A stretch of 5,286 nt of DNA, taken from NCBI GenBank assembly GCA_024643825.1, contig JAHEME010000267.1:1-5286 (forward strand), read 5' to 3'. Below are positions 5,231 through 5,286 of the stretch, one piece after another (position 1 is the stretch's first letter; each line of letters opens with the position of its first letter). The notes beneath the pieces are model-generated. The model was not told the origin of the DNA and made no database searches. It was given only the letters and a program-made list of their open reading frames with translations. Source of the DNA: Chloroflexota bacterium. Lineage in GTDB: Bacteria; Chloroflexota; Anaerolineae; Aggregatilineales; UBA3940. Position numbers and translations under genes: made by a program.

Positions 5231-5286
5231 TGATGGCTTCTCCTCCCCCACGTCCTGACCGAATTTCGTTCTCCCGGCGTGGATTT
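5231..5286 (-). other. Leader of the CAP lipoprotein gene at the right edge
   Basis: The minus strand contains a strong GGGGGAGGAG ribosome site (plus 5240-5249) that fixes the ATG at 5230. The remaining bases up to the window edge show no clear promoter and lack the TATCTAT core seen upstream of the other minus-strand genes. The promoter is probably beyond the window. Confidence 0.5.

Noticed and set aside
5231..5251. GTG start at 5251 for the CAP lipoprotein, adding seven residues
   Set aside because: The purine-rich ribosome site lies between this GTG and ATG 5230, and the signal peptide reads naturally from MKNQPF.

Overview
The window looks like a stretch of chromosome from a Chloroflexota bacterium, probably Anaerolineae or a relative. 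Two things suggest this. Two proteins are lipoproteins whose domains are tethered by long Thr/Pro/Ala-rich linkers, and the polytopic membrane protein at the left edge carries motifs (FPNGEFVPRW, YRLWDIDVVIRRTL, VDRRFYRSKYDA) that I associate with large paralogous families in that phylum. The assignment rests on remembered family resemblance, not on a marker gene.

Layout, left to right. Positions 1-1147 (minus) hold the N-terminal 382 residues of a roughly ten-helix membrane protein that runs off the left edge. Positions 1291-2310 (minus) encode a lipoprotein with a signal peptide, a Pro/Thr linker and a SUMF1/FGE-sulfatase fold that lacks the catalytic cysteines of true formylglycine-generating enzymes. 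Positions 2311-2523 are a divergent intergenic region. Positions 2524-3285 (plus) encode a GNAT acetyltransferase resembling the ZmaR-like group; it is the only plus-strand gene. Positions 3307-3555 (minus) are a cut-down second copy of the SUMF1 lipoprotein gene. It keeps the signal-peptide region and the first strand of the SUMF1 domain but has lost the linker, the lipobox cysteine and nearly all of the domain. Positions 3779-5230 (minus) encode a CAP/SCP-domain lipoprotein with a second Thr/Pro linker and a cysteine-containing C-terminal domain that I cannot assign to a named family.

The most notable structure is a direct duplication. The 5' part of the SUMF1 gene and about 80 bases upstream of it occur twice (1993-2390 and 3403-3640), on the same strand, flanking the acetyltransferase. 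The upstream part conserves a TTGAAC / 17 bases / TGTATCTATGAT arrangement, the best promoter candidate in the window. No RNA gene, CRISPR array, transposase or phage gene was seen.

Three of the five genes encode exported or membrane products, and a fourth is a decayed copy of one of them, so this is mainly a cell-surface region. Spacing and orientation do not support a single operon: each gene has its own leader, and the acetyltransferase is transcribed in the opposite direction.
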